A DNA stretch of 64,000 nucleotides from Aphodosoma sp045126975 (GTDB lineage Bacteria; Bacteroidota; Bacteroidia; Bacteroidales; Paludibacteraceae), in NCBI GenBank assembly GCA_045126975.1, contig JBGVPL010000040.1, positions 1 through 64,000 of the forward strand. The letters run 5' to 3'. The stretch's first letter is position 1. Every line of letters begins with the position of its first letter. Positions 41,530 through 49,090 of this stretch are shown here, in pieces. A program made the position numbers and the translations under genes. Below the pieces are notes generated by a model, which worked only from the letters and a program-made list of their open reading frames with translations, was not told the origin of the DNA and ran no database searches.

Positions 41530-41549
41530 GAGTGAGGAATGTGGAATGA
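41517..41549. repeat. GAGGAATTAGGAGTG repeat overlapping the peptidase stop
   Basis: AATGAGGAATTAGGAGTGAG supplies the last codons MRN and the stop, as at the end of aroQ. Confidence 0.8.
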
Positions 41550-41558
41550 AAATTTAAT

Positions 41559-41591
41559 AAAAAAGGCTACACTTTGGTGTAGCCTTTTTTG
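41559..41591. terminator. Bidirectional hairpin terminator
   Basis: AAAAAAGGCTACAC pairs with GTGTAGCCTTTTTT over a short loop, between the convergent peptidase and guanine deaminase genes. Confidence 0.9.
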
Positions 41592-42059
41592 TTAGTATTC
41601 TGTTTTATCTGTTTTGTTTCTCCATATATTAAAAGGTTCAAGAGCCTCTTCGCGGTTATGTTGTTCGGCATGCACACGGCGTTCTTCTGGCTTGAGCGTT
41701 AGTTCGTGATAGATGAATGAGTCGTCGAAACCGATTGATGCAGCATCGTCTTTGGTTGTAGCATAGTAGAGTTTGTCGATATGTGCCCAATATATTGCAC
41801 TGAGGCACATAGGGCATGGTTCGCACGATGAATAAATCTCACAACCTTCGAGGTTGAACGTGCCAAGACGTTTACAAGCCTTGCGTATAGTATTCACCTC
41901 AGCATGAGCAGTAGGGTCATTATCAATCGTCACACTATTGCCCGATGCTGCAATTATTTCGCCATCTTTTACAATCACAGCCCCAAATGGACCACCTTGA
42001 TTCTCGATATTTTCGTTCGCCACACGAATGGCTTCAAGCATAAATTTTTTGTCGTACAT
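41592..42059 (-). CDS. guaD: Guanine deaminase
   Basis: 155-residue cytidine-deaminase-fold enzyme that converts guanine to xanthine. It follows Bacillus GuaD through its whole length: GGPFGAVIVKDGEIIA, zinc motif HAEVN with His52 and Glu54, SSCEPCPMCLSAIYWA with Cys82 and Cys85, and the C-terminal stretch GFDDSFIYHE with PEERR and PFNIWRN, which forms the domain-swapped lid specific to this enzyme. The alternative, tRNA adenosine deaminase TadA, lacks this ending. It lies upstream of ZupT on the opposite side of a repeat array, so co-transcription is doubtful. Confidence 0.9.
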   Translation of the reverse strand: MYDKKFMLEAIRVANENIENQGGPFGAVIVKDGEIIAASGNSVTIDNDPTAHAEVNTIRKACKRLGTFNLEGCEIYSSCEPCPMCLSAIYWAHIDKLYYATTKDDAASIGFDDSFIYHELTLKPEERRVHAEQHNREEALEPFNIWRNKTDKTEY

Positions 42060-42064
42060 AGTTG

Positions 42065-42275
42065 TAGAGTTTAGAGATTAGAGGTTAAAGGTTAGAGATT
42101 AGAGTTTAGAGGTTAAAGTTTAGAGGTTAGTTTATTAACGCCGAAGGTTTGTCTTTGTAGTCGAGATTTTGCGGAGCAAAAGCAAGACCATTATGTAAAA
42201 AAAATATGACTTTATGTCATTCTGTCTAAAAAAACTAACGCCGAATGGTATTCTCAACTTTCAACTTTCAACTAA
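42065..42275. repeat. Repeat-filled gap (AGAGGTTAGAGATT array, GACAGAATGACAT half-element, CAACTTT array)
   Basis: Tandem AGAGATTAGAGGTTAAAGGT units to about 42130, a half copy of the hairpin family at 42197-42230 and CTCAACTTTCAACTTTCAAC at 42252-42272, just at the end of zupT. No gene is seen here. Confidence 0.75.
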
Positions 42276-43123
42276 ATAAGTGTTATTGCCATAAACATCA
42301 TTCCTGCAACTACTCCGATGATTGAGAGGTGGTGATGTCCATAGCGTTCTGAAGTAGGAAGGAGTTCGTCGATAGAGATATAGACCATAATACCCGCCGT
42401 AATACCGAGGACCGTTGCTTCGATTATGGAGTTCCAGAAAGGCATCAGAATGAGGAAACCCATCAAAGCTCCAAGCGGTTCAGATAGTCCTGATAGGATA
42501 GAGTAGTATAATGCCTTCCATCGACTGCCTGTGGCTTGGTGAATAGGTACTGCTACAGCTACTCCCTCAGGAATATTGTGCAATGCAATAGCCAAAACAA
42601 TAGGCAGAGCCATATCGATGTCGTTCAACGAAACAGCAAATGTGGCAAGACCCTCAGGAAAGTTGTGGATAGCAATCGACAAGGCGAGCATAATGCCCAT
42701 GCGATGAAACTTCTTTTTGTCGTGCGTATCATGGTCTTTGGCTATTTGTTCGGTGTAGTTCATTTCGTGCGGATTTTCGCCTTCGGGAATTAGGAAGTCG
42801 ATTAGAGCAATCAGTCCCATACCACCGAAAAATGCCAAACATGTTGCCAGCATAGCGTTATTGGTTAAACCCCTCCCCCCTTTGAGGACCTCCCCTAAGA
42901 CAGGGGAGGAATATGAGAGGCTTTCTTCAAACCCTTTTAATGCAGATGGAAATATATCTACAAACGACACAAACAACATCACTCCAGCCGAGAAGCCTAA
43001 TGCGACAGTTAGGAAGTGCACATTATCTCGTTTCGTGAAAAACGCAATCAATCCACCGATGCCTGTTGAAAGACCCGCTATTAGGGTGAGAGCAAATGCT
43101 AATAAGATGTTTTCAGTAGTCAT
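42272..43123 (-). CDS. zupT: ZIP family zinc transporter
   Basis: Inner membrane importer of Zn2+ and related metals, 283 residues with about eight membrane helices. The metal-site helices are clear: IAIHNFPEGLATFAVSL and IALHNIPEGVAVAVPI, both with the HNxPEG motif of ZupT. A loop after the second helix carries a repeat-derived insert (SSPVLGEVLKGGRG, about residues 70-86) absent from ordinary ZupT. Its own promoter box TATCTTTG lies upstream on the minus strand at 43224-43231. Confidence 0.93.
   Translation of the reverse strand: MTTENILLAFALTLIAGLSTGIGGLIAFFTKRDNVHFLTVALGFSAGVMLFVSFVDIFPSALKGFEESLSYSSPVLGEVLKGGRGLTNNAMLATCLAFFGGMGLIALIDFLIPEGENPHEMNYTEQIAKDHDTHDKKKFHRMGIMLALSIAIHNFPEGLATFAVSLNDIDMALPIVLAIALHNIPEGVAVAVPIHQATGSRWKALYYSILSGLSEPLGALMGFLILMPFWNSIIEATVLGITAGIMVYISIDELLPTSERYGHHHLSIIGVVAGMMFMAITLI
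42866..42914. repeat. C-rich element inside zupT
   Basis: AAACCCCTCCCCCCTTTGAGG then ACCTCCCCTAAGACAGGGGA, in frame; codes SSPVLGEVLKGGRG. It is a variant of the element in uvrA (8592) and the ABC-F gene (53760). Confidence 0.9.
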
Positions 43124-43132
43124 AAATTTATT

Positions 43133-43216
43133 GTCGATAGTCGATAGTTGATAGTTGATAGTTGATAGTTGATAGTCGAAGTTCTTTTGACTTTAGACTT
43201 GCGACCTTCGACTTTT
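43133..43216. repeat. GATAGTTGATAGTT array and GTCGAAGTTCTT hairpin
   Basis: Tandem GTCGATAGTTGATAGTTGAT units, then GTCGAAGTTC...GACCTTCGAC that can pair. Similar arrays lie at 50261, 52089 and 63590. Confidence 0.75.
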
Positions 43217-43223
43217 TATTATG

Positions 43224-43231
43224 CAAAGATA
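43224..43231 (-). promoter_or_regulatory. Promoter box of zupT
   Basis: TATCTTTG on the minus strand followed by CATAATA, matching TAnnTTTG; about 100 bases before the zupT start. Confidence 0.55.
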
Positions 43232-43278
43232 ATACAAAAACTCCAAATAAAGCATCACAAAAAATATAAAATAAATTA

Positions 43279-43328
43279 AAAATCTTCATTTTGCGATTGT
43301 AGGATGGAGATTTTTTTATATCTTTGCA
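43279..43328. repeat. 50-bp direct repeat, left copy, containing a promoter
   Basis: Starts AAAATCTTCATTTTGCGATT and ends TATATCTTTGCA; identical base for base with 44403-44452. The copy holds TTTTG and TATCTTTG (43319-43326) at promoter spacing, so it drives the DUF3791-DUF3990-DUF3791 genes. Confidence 0.95.
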
Positions 43329-43337
43329 CTCAATAGC

Positions 43338-43412
43338 GAAAATTGGCTGCACCTCGGCACAATTGAAAATAAATTTTCATTATGCTCTCTGTTTGCTCTA
43401 TTTTTGCAGAGT
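43338..43412. repeat. Diverged element shared with 16336-16427
   Basis: GCGAAAATTGGCTGCACCTC...AAAATAAATTTTCATTATGC...GTTTGCTCTATTTTTGCAGAG. It lies in the leader of the DUF3791 gene. Confidence 0.5.
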
Positions 43413-43434
43413 AATAATATATAATAGTTGTGTT

Positions 43435-43680
43435 ATGACACATAAAGAGAAGGAGTATCGGAAATTGCATTTTGCAATTATGGTTATAGAGGCGAGCGCA
43501 AAAAAACAAAATATAGATAGTCGTGAGATGTATCGAAGATTAAAAAAACAAGATTTGATACATTTGCGTTTGTTGCGACATTATGAGACGTTACATACTC
43601 AAAGTCTTGATTGGGTGGTTGATGATACATTAGAAACATTGTTGAATTGGGAAAAAGAAGAAAAGGAGATTATAAAATGA
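43435..43680 (+). CDS. DUF3791 family protein (first copy)
   Basis: 81 residues from the ATG at 43435, the only start that leaves the leader free. It is a small, charged, helical protein (EKEYRKLHFAIMVIEASAKK, then YRRLKKQDLIHLRLLRHYETLHTQS, ending WVVDDTLETLLNWEKEE) with the pattern of family DUF3791, small partners of DUF3990 proteins. Its stop overlaps the DUF3990 start (ATGA). As its product is made first and is small and soluble, it is the likely antitoxin or immunity component. Confidence 0.75.
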   Translation: MTHKEKEYRKLHFAIMVIEASAKKQNIDSREMYRRLKKQDLIHLRLLRHYETLHTQSLDWVVDDTLETLLNWEKEEKEIIK

Positions 43681-44183
43681 TTACACTTTATCATGGTTCA
43701 GATATTGAGGTTGTTATGCCATTTGCTAAAGCGGGTCGTAAAAATTTAGATTTTGGGCGAGGCTTTTATTTAACTAAAATACAAAAACAAGCAGAGAATT
43801 GGGCTATTGTTATTGCTGGGCGTAAAGGTCGTAATGTTTTAGGGGTTGTTTCTGTTTATAAATTTGATCGAGAAAAAGCAATAAATGAGGGTTATCGTTT
43901 TAAGATTTTTGATACGTATGATATAGAATGGTTAGAATTTGTGGTTAGTTGTAGAAAAGGGAAGGATTTTACATCAAAATTTGATGTTATTGAAGGTGGT
44001 GTTGCTAATGATAATGTTATTGATACTGTAGAAGATTATGAAAAAGGTGTTATAACTGCAGAACAAGCGTTAGGTCAATTACGATATAAAAAAGTAAATC
44101 ATCAAATTTGTATTCTTAATCAGAAAGTAATAGATTCGTGTTTAGTTTTTATTGAGTCAAAAATAGTTAAGGAGGATTTATAA
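43677..44183 (+). CDS. DUF3990 family protein, ADP-ribosyltransferase-like
   Basis: 168 residues from the ATG at 43677. The N-terminus MITLYHGSDIEV with His6, then DFGRGFYLTKIQKQAENWA, is the hallmark of DUF3990, an ADP-ribosyltransferase-fold family; the first His and the FYLT strand are expected to bind NAD+. Members are found next to DUF3791 genes and are regarded as toxin-like. The target (protein, tRNA or DNA) cannot be predicted here. It overlaps both neighbours by a few bases, indicating tight translational coupling. Base composition is lower in GC than surrounding housekeeping genes, consistent with transfer. Confidence 0.8.
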   Translation: MITLYHGSDIEVVMPFAKAGRKNLDFGRGFYLTKIQKQAENWAIVIAGRKGRNVLGVVSVYKFDREKAINEGYRFKIFDTYDIEWLEFVVSCRKGKDFTSKFDVIEGGVANDNVIDTVEDYEKGVITAEQALGQLRYKKVNHQICILNQKVIDSCLVFIESKIVKEDL

Positions 44184-44383
44184 TGAGAGTTTCTGTATTA
44201 TGGCGCAAGCAAAGTTACGTAGTTTTGTTACTTGCAAAAACGCTTAAAATAGATGTAGATAGAGCCTTAGATTTATATTATTCGACAGAAGTATCTCGTC
44301 AATTGTCTGATTTTAAGACAGGATTGCACTTGATGAGTGATCAATATATTGTGGATGATATTATATCTGAATTAAATAGATAA
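44183..44383 (+). CDS. DUF3791 family protein (second copy)
   Basis: 66 residues, starting in the overlap TAATG with the DUF3990 stop. Helical; VLLLAKTLKIDVDRALDLYYSTEVSRQL and a C-terminal ISELNR. It is related in pattern to the first DUF3791 protein but shorter and clearly diverged, so the toxin-like enzyme is bracketed by two small partners. It ends 20 bases before the right 50-bp repeat. Confidence 0.7.
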   Translation: MRVSVLWRKQSYVVLLLAKTLKIDVDRALDLYYSTEVSRQLSDFKTGLHLMSDQYIVDDIISELNR

Positions 44384-44402
44384 AAAATATAAATTATTGA
44401 AT

Positions 44403-44452
44403 AAAATCTTCATTTTGCGATTGTAGGATGGAGATTTTTTTATATCTTTGCA
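44403..44452. repeat. 50-bp direct repeat, right copy, containing a promoter
   Basis: Identical to 43279-43328. It again presents TATCTTTG (44443-44450), but no coding frame follows for over 500 bases; instead the candidate RNA begins. Confidence 0.95.
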
Positions 44453-44624
44453 GTTGCAAACCCATGCCGAGGGGAGTTTGTCTCTTTGAGGGTGGGTTGG
44501 CAGACATATATTTATAGGCGTTTATCGACGCTTTGTTCTGATGTACTGAAACTTCGCAACTTTCAAAATTATCTTCAGACTTAGCAACGTTAGATGTCCT
44601 ACGGGAGTGTTTTGTAATATTCTT

Positions 44625-44650
44625 GTAGAGACGTAATATATTGCGTCTCA
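44625..44650. repeat. GTAGAGACGTAAT palindrome
   Basis: GTAGAGACGTAATATATTGC then GTCTCA: one change from the uvrA copy, inside the candidate RNA. Confidence 0.9.
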
Positions 44651-44733
44651 TAAAGTGCATAAATATACATACATTTCGGCGTGGGCTTCGCGTTGTTGTT
44701 CTAAGATAATTGGGCAATGCGAAGGCCTCAGTA

Positions 44734-44768
44734 CGTGGAACGACAACTGTCGGATTCCACGTTTTTTT
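44734..44768 (+). terminator. Strong hairpin terminator
   Basis: CGTGGAA-CGACA-AC-TGTCG-GA-TTCCACG followed by TTTTTTT. It ends the candidate RNA. Confidence 0.85.
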
Positions 44769-44774
44769 GTACCA

Positions 44775-44803
44775 GTAGGGACGTCAGCGTGCTGCGTCCC
44801 TAC
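44775..44803. repeat. GTAGGGACG palindrome
   Basis: GTAGGGACGTCAGCG and TGCTGCGTCCCTAC, a second palindrome family related to the copy inside the ABC-F gene at 52442. Confidence 0.8.
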
Positions 44804-44873
44804 TTGGTAGAGCGCATTTGTAGATGTAGGTGCAAAAATGTGGGTGGATACACAATGAGAGTGTGTATGGTGC

Positions 44874-44908
44874 GGGTAGGGTTATCCTCTGAAGAGGTAT
44901 GCTGTTTG
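44874..44908. repeat. CCTCTTCAGAGG repeat, reversed
   Basis: GGTAGGGTTATCCTCTGAAG then AGGTATGCTGTT, the reverse complement of the element at 26814. Confidence 0.8.
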
Positions 44909-45010
44909 TATGGGTGGAATTAGGGCTTTGAGAGGAGTGTGGATACCACGTGAGAGTGAGTGTTGTTAGATTACAGATAACAGATTATAAATTTTTTAAA
45001 TTTAATGCTT

Positions 45011-48000
45011 ATGAAAAGAAATTTACTTAAAGTGGCAGCTTTCCTTTTTGCTGCAGTAGTTTCAGTAAGTGCTATGGCTCAAACAGTAGCTCTTCAAGAA
45101 CCTATTAGAGAGTCAGCAGATACTTACGAAAAGAAAGGTGATTACCAACTCGTAAATCAATGGATTCGTTCAACTACAGCTGGTAACTATTCAATAACCG
45201 ACCTCGGTGGTTCTGGTCTTGTTCGTGGTATGGTTGCTAAAGATAGTAAAATGTATTTCTGCTATCGTGGTGGTATCGGTACTCACTCTATTGTTGTGGT
45301 TGACGCTATTTCTGGTGCATACGAAAAGACTATCACTCTTTCTGAAAATGCATTTACAAAAGTTGAAAATGAAGGTACAGATAGTGCAAAAATAGTTAGT
45401 GCGGTAACTCTTGCTAATAGAGATATTAAACTTGACTCAGAAGGTAACTTCCTCGTTGGTCCATGTATCACTTCTGGTGCTCAACCAATGATGGTTTACA
45501 AAGTTGATATCGAAACTGGCGAATGTACAGAACTTATCAACGAAGTAATTGCTGAAAATCCAGAATATGCAGAATTGTCTATTCGTTTCGATGCTTTCGG
45601 TGTTTGGGGTGATGTTGAAGATTATGCCATTGTTATGGCTATGAATGCTAATGCTATGAATGCTTTCCGTTGGGTGATTGAAGACGGTGTTGCAGGTGCT
45701 GCTGAATTGGTTACTCTCGATCCTCTTTTCGAAGGTGATACTTCTGTAAATCCAAGTTCTGCTCCTCAAATCATGCCTATTTCTGAAGACTTGTTCTATG
45801 TAGATGGTAACGCTACATTCCCAACTCTCTATCAATATGCTGATGGTAAAGGTACTCGTATCGACTGTTTCTATGATGCAGAAGGTAATGCTCTTCCTAT
45901 TCTTAATACTATGAACCAAGGTCATAATGGTATCACTGACTTCCAACTTGTTAATGCTGCTGGCGAAACTGAATACTTCATGTGCTGCGCTGCTACAAAT
46001 ACAGCTAAAGATCCAAAATCTTCATTTGCAATCATTAAATATGCTGACGAATCATTGTCATTCCAAACAGCAGAATTGATCTATCAATTCCCTAAAAATG
46101 GTTTCGGTGGTACTTCTAATGCTTATCGTACAGCGCTGGTGTCGGTTGAAGTAATAGATAATGTTGCTCATCTTTATTGCTATGTTGGAGAGAATGGTTT
46201 TGGGCATTATGTTTTTTCTTGTGATGGTCAAGGAATCAAAAATGACTTTGTAGAAGCAAATGCTTTAACTATTCATGTTGAAACACCGGGCACGTTGTCG
46301 GATTTGATTTTTGAGGCGGGTAAACGTCCTGATGAGGTAATGAAACTTACACTTACGGGTACGCTTAACGATGATGACTTCACGCTTATGCAAACTATGA
46401 CTTCATTGGTTGATGTCAATTTGTCGGGTATCACTAATACTTCGGGAGTGAATTTTAATTCGAAATTTGAATTGGAAAATATAATTTTACCTGAAAATCT
46501 TACTGAGATTGAAGAGGGTGCATTTAATAATTCTTGGTCCCTCACTTCTATTACAATACCTAAATCTGTAACTTCAATTGGAAATGATGCATTTAGTTTT
46601 TCCAACCTCGAATCATTAAACATTGAAGCTGAAACTCCACCAACAATTGAAGGTTTTCCTCATGTTTTTTGGGACGTAAGTCGCAATATACCTGTAACCA
46701 TTCCATGTGGAACATTAGATGCATATCAATCAGCGCAAGGTTGGAATGAATTTACTAATTATGTAGAAAAACTCCCATTTGAAATAAACGTAAATATTAA
46801 CGGCTCTAGAATTGGTAGCGCAAAAATAACAAAACAACCAACTTGCGCTGACAATAGTGCTACCATAACCGCTACTGCAAACAAAGGATATCGCTTCATG
46901 AAATGGTCAGACGGCAACACAGAAAATCCACGTACAATTATAGTAACTTCTGATGTAAACCTTATAGCTGAATTTGCAATTAACACCTACGATACCTACG
47001 ATGTTGCTCTATCTGCCGAAAATGGTTTTGTTGCAGGTTCTGGTACTTATGAGCATGGCGTACAAATAACCCTTAATGCCATACCAAATGAGGGTTATCA
47101 TTTTGTAAGATGGTCGGATGGTAATACAGATGCAACTCGGACAATCACAGTTACAGAAAATATTACATTGACTGCTGAATTTGAAATTAATGTTTATGAT
47201 GTAACGTTAACTGCTGAAAATGGAACTGTAATAGGTTCTGCAAAATATGCACATGGTGCAAATGCAACAATTATGGTAATACCAAACGAAGGTTATAAAT
47301 TTGATAGATGGTCTGATGGCAACACAGATAATCCACGTACAATAGTAGTTACACAAAATGTTATTCTACATGCTGTATGTTTAAATGTTATTTATAATGT
47401 TACACTAACTGCCGAAAATGGTACTTTTATTGGTGCAGGTGAATATGGACATGGCACAGAAGCAACCATTACAGCTGTACCAAATGAAGGCTATCACTTT
47501 GTGCGTTGGTCTGATGGCAATATAAATGCAACTCGTACAATCACAGTAACATCTCATATTTCTCTTTCTGCTGAATTTGAAATCAATGTTTATGATGTAA
47601 CTTTAATCGCCGAAAATGGTTCTGTTGTTGGTGCAGGCAAATATAGTCATGGTTCAGAAATAACTATTATTGCAACACCAGATGAAGGTTATCACTTCGT
47701 GCGTTGGTCTGATGGCAATACAAGTGCTACTCGTACAATAATTGTAACATCAAATATTACACTTTCAGCTGAATTTAAAATTAATATTTATGATGTTATA
47801 TTAACAGCAGAAAATGGAACAGTTTTCGGTGCAGGTAAATATTCTCATAATTCATCTATAACCTTTGCTGTAGTTGCGCATGAAGGGTATAAGTTTACAA
47901 ATTGGTCTGATGGAAATACTGAAAATCCAAGGACTATGATAGTAACAGAAAATGTCAATTTTGAAGCTATACTTGATATAGATCTTCCTAATGTGGAGAA

Positions 48001-48388
48001 ATATAATAATTTTATGGTAGAATCTGCAAATGAAGAAGAAGGTATTGTAACAATATTTATTAGTGCTGAAGGAATAACTGGATTCCAATTCTCACATTGG
48101 TCGGACGGTAATACTGAGAATCCAAGAATTGTCACTCTTGACGAAGATATAGAATTATATGCTTATTTTATGCCATTGATTTCTGTTGATAACGAAACAT
48201 CAAAAATCAAATCTGCTAATGTATATACCAATGATGGCAATCTCTATGTAGAAGGAGTAAATACAAATTATTATGTACTTGATGTAGCTGGTCGCTTGAT
48301 TTATAGTGGTCGTAAATCTATTTTACCATTGCCAAGTGGTGTCTATATGATTGTTGTAGGGGATGAAGTAGAGAAAATTGTATTATAA
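45011..48388 (+). CDS. Large surface protein: propeller-like domain, leucine-rich repeats, seven InlB-like B repeats, sorting domain
   Basis: 1125 residues from the ATG at 45011 (another ATG lies two codons earlier). Order: signal peptide to about residue 24 (AMAQ); a propeller-like domain to about 415 (GDYQLVNQWIRSTTAGN, resembling DUF4623); one BspA-like leucine-rich block about 430-590 (LTSITIPKSVTSIGNDAFS); seven B repeats of about 66 residues, each with WSDGNT followed by ATRT or NPRT; and an end (VLDVAGRLIYSG, LPSGVYMIVVG) that looks like a type IX sorting domain. Such proteins are adhesins or carbohydrate-related surface proteins. Codon use changes sharply near 46126, as if two genes had been joined. 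Confidence 0.85.
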   Translation: MKRNLLKVAAFLFAAVVSVSAMAQTVALQEPIRESADTYEKKGDYQLVNQWIRSTTAGNYSITDLGGSGLVRGMVAKDSKMYFCYRGGIGTHSIVVVDAISGAYEKTITLSENAFTKVENEGTDSAKIVSAVTLANRDIKLDSEGNFLVGPCITSGAQPMMVYKVDIETGECTELINEVIAENPEYAELSIRFDAFGVWGDVEDYAIVMAMNANAMNAFRWVIEDGVAGAAELVTLDPLFEGDTSVNPSSAPQIMPISEDLFYVDGNATFPTLYQYADGKGTRIDCFYDAEGNALPILNTMNQGHNGITDFQLVNAAGETEYFMCCAATNTAKDPKSSFAIIKYADESLSFQTAELIYQFPKNGFGGTSNAYRTALVSVEVIDNVAHLYCYVGENGFGHYVFSCDGQGIKNDFVEANALTIHVETPGTLSDLIFEAGKRPDEVMKLTLTGTLNDDDFTLMQTMTSLVDVNLSGITNTSGVNFNSKFELENIILPENLTEIEEGAFNNSWSLTSITIPKSVTSIGNDAFSFSNLESLNIEAETPPTIEGFPHVFWDVSRNIPVTIPCGTLDAYQSAQGWNEFTNYVEKLPFEINVNINGSRIGSAKITKQPTCADNSATITATANKGYRFMKWSDGNTENPRTIIVTSDVNLIAEFAINTYDTYDVALSAENGFVAGSGTYEHGVQITLNAIPNEGYHFVRWSDGNTDATRTITVTENITLTAEFEINVYDVTLTAENGTVIGSAKYAHGANATIMVIPNEGYKFDRWSDGNTDNPRTIVVTQNVILHAVCLNVIYNVTLTAENGTFIGAGEYGHGTEATITAVPNEGYHFVRWSDGNINATRTITVTSHISLSAEFEINVYDVTLIAENGSVVGAGKYSHGSEITIIATPDEGYHFVRWSDGNTSATRTIIVTSNITLSAEFKINIYDVILTAENGTVFGAGKYSHNSSITFAVVAHEGYKFTNWSDGNTENPRTMIVTENVNFEAILDIDLPNVEKYNNFMVESANEEEGIVTIFISAEGITGFQFSHWSDGNTENPRIVTLDEDIELYAYFMPLISVDNETSKIKSANVYTNDGNLYVEGVNTNYYVLDVAGRLIYSGRKSILPLPSGVYMIVVGDEVEKIVL
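46786..48165 (+). repeat. Seven tandem B repeats in the surface-protein gene
   Basis: Units of about 200 bases coding GYHFVRWSDGNTxATRTITV-type sequence; some neighbouring copies are very similar at DNA level, so copy number could change by recombination. Confidence 0.85.
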
Positions 48389-48421
48389 CTATATTGTTCA
48401 ATATTTCGTTTATAAATTAAT

Positions 48422-48460
48422 GGCTACTCAATTTTATTCGGGTAGCCGTTAGTTTTTTTA
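48422..48460 (+). terminator. Hairpin terminator after the surface protein
   Basis: GGCTAC...GTAGCC stem with GTTAGTTTTTTT after it. Confidence 0.75.
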
Positions 48461-48475
48461 TTCAATTATTTTTTG

Positions 48476-48483
48476 TAACTTTG
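48476..48483 (+). promoter_or_regulatory. Promoter box of the ECF sigma gene
   Basis: TAACTTTG followed by CACTTG, 24 bases before the ATG, matching TAnnTTTG. Confidence 0.7.
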
Positions 48484-48507
48484 CACTTGAAATAAAATTA
48501 CGAATTT

Positions 48508-49059
48508 ATGTCAGATAGTAAATTACAGGAAATAGTGCCACTGTTGCAAGATGAGAAGACTCGGTCGCGGGCTTTCTCTCAAATGGTGCGACTTACGCAG
48601 AGTCGTTTGTATTGGCATATTCGTAAGATGGTATTGGTGCATGAAGATGCGGATGACGTGTTGCAAAATACCTATTTGAAGGCTTGGAAGTCGATGGATT
48701 CGTTTAGGGGAGATAGTGGGTTATATACTTGGCTCTATCGTATTGCGACGAATGAAACTTTGACTTTTTTGGCTCAACAGAGGTTGAAGAATGTGGCGAC
48801 GTCGATTGACTATGAGGAGTTGATGATTTCGCGTATGGAGGCTGATGCTTATTATGAAGGCGATGAGATGATGAAGAAATTCCAACGCGCCGTGCTTTCG
48901 TTGCCTGAAAAACAACGACTTGTATTCAATATGCGCTACTATGATGATATGAAATATGAGGAGATTGCTAAAGTTACGGGTACGAGTGAGGGGGCGTTGA
49001 AGGCGTCGTATCATATTGCGGTGAAAAAAATTGAGCAATTTATTAAAGAAGAAGATTAA
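48508..49059 (+). CDS. ECF-type RNA polymerase sigma factor
   Basis: 183-residue sigma-70 family regulator with only regions 2 and 4. Region 2: VHEDADDVLQNTYLKAWKSM, then FRGDSGLYTWLYRIATNE; region 4 with its helix-turn-helix: LPEKQRLVFNMRYYDDMKYEEIAKVTGTSEGALKASYHIAVKK. It is followed by a single-pass membrane protein and a small periplasmic protein, the usual envelope-stress operon of Bacteroidota, so its activity is probably held by the next gene product. Between the two genes lies a seven-copy GAGGAAT array. Confidence 0.94.
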   Translation: MSDSKLQEIVPLLQDEKTRSRAFSQMVRLTQSRLYWHIRKMVLVHEDADDVLQNTYLKAWKSMDSFRGDSGLYTWLYRIATNETLTFLAQQRLKNVATSIDYEELMISRMEADAYYEGDEMMKKFQRAVLSLPEKQRLVFNMRYYDDMKYEEIAKVTGTSEGALKASYHIAVKKIEQFIKEED

Positions 49060-49090
49060 ACTTTTTGAGACTTGGATAGTCTCAATTAAT

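Larger units (their letters stand above)
44453..44768 (+). ncRNA. Candidate structured non-coding RNA
   Basis: About 315 bases between a strong promoter (44443-44450) and a strong intrinsic terminator (44734-44768), with no credible frame. Local pairings are visible, for example GGCGTTTATCGACGC and GCGTGGGCTTCGCG, and a 26-bp palindrome at 44625-44650. I checked for the hallmark strings of RNase P, tmRNA and SRP RNA and did not find them. Function unknown; it might belong with the adjacent cassette or be an older resident RNA whose promoter was duplicated. The rest of the gap to 45010 holds a second palindrome and a CCTCTTCAGAGG repeat but no gene. Confidence 0.5.

Noticed and set aside
41592..42059. 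tRNA adenosine deaminase TadA
   Set aside because: The C-terminal GFDDSFIYHE...PFNIWRN part matches guanine deaminase, not TadA.
44453..44768. tmRNA, RNase P or SRP RNA
   Set aside because: None of their hallmark strings (tag frame and TTCGA-type T arm end, GAGGAAAGTCC, GGAAGGAAGCA) are present.
44717..44923. 68-codon frame in the gap before the large surface protein
   Set aside because: It runs through the terminator hairpin and two palindromic repeats and has a Cys/Arg-rich, non-protein-like sequence.
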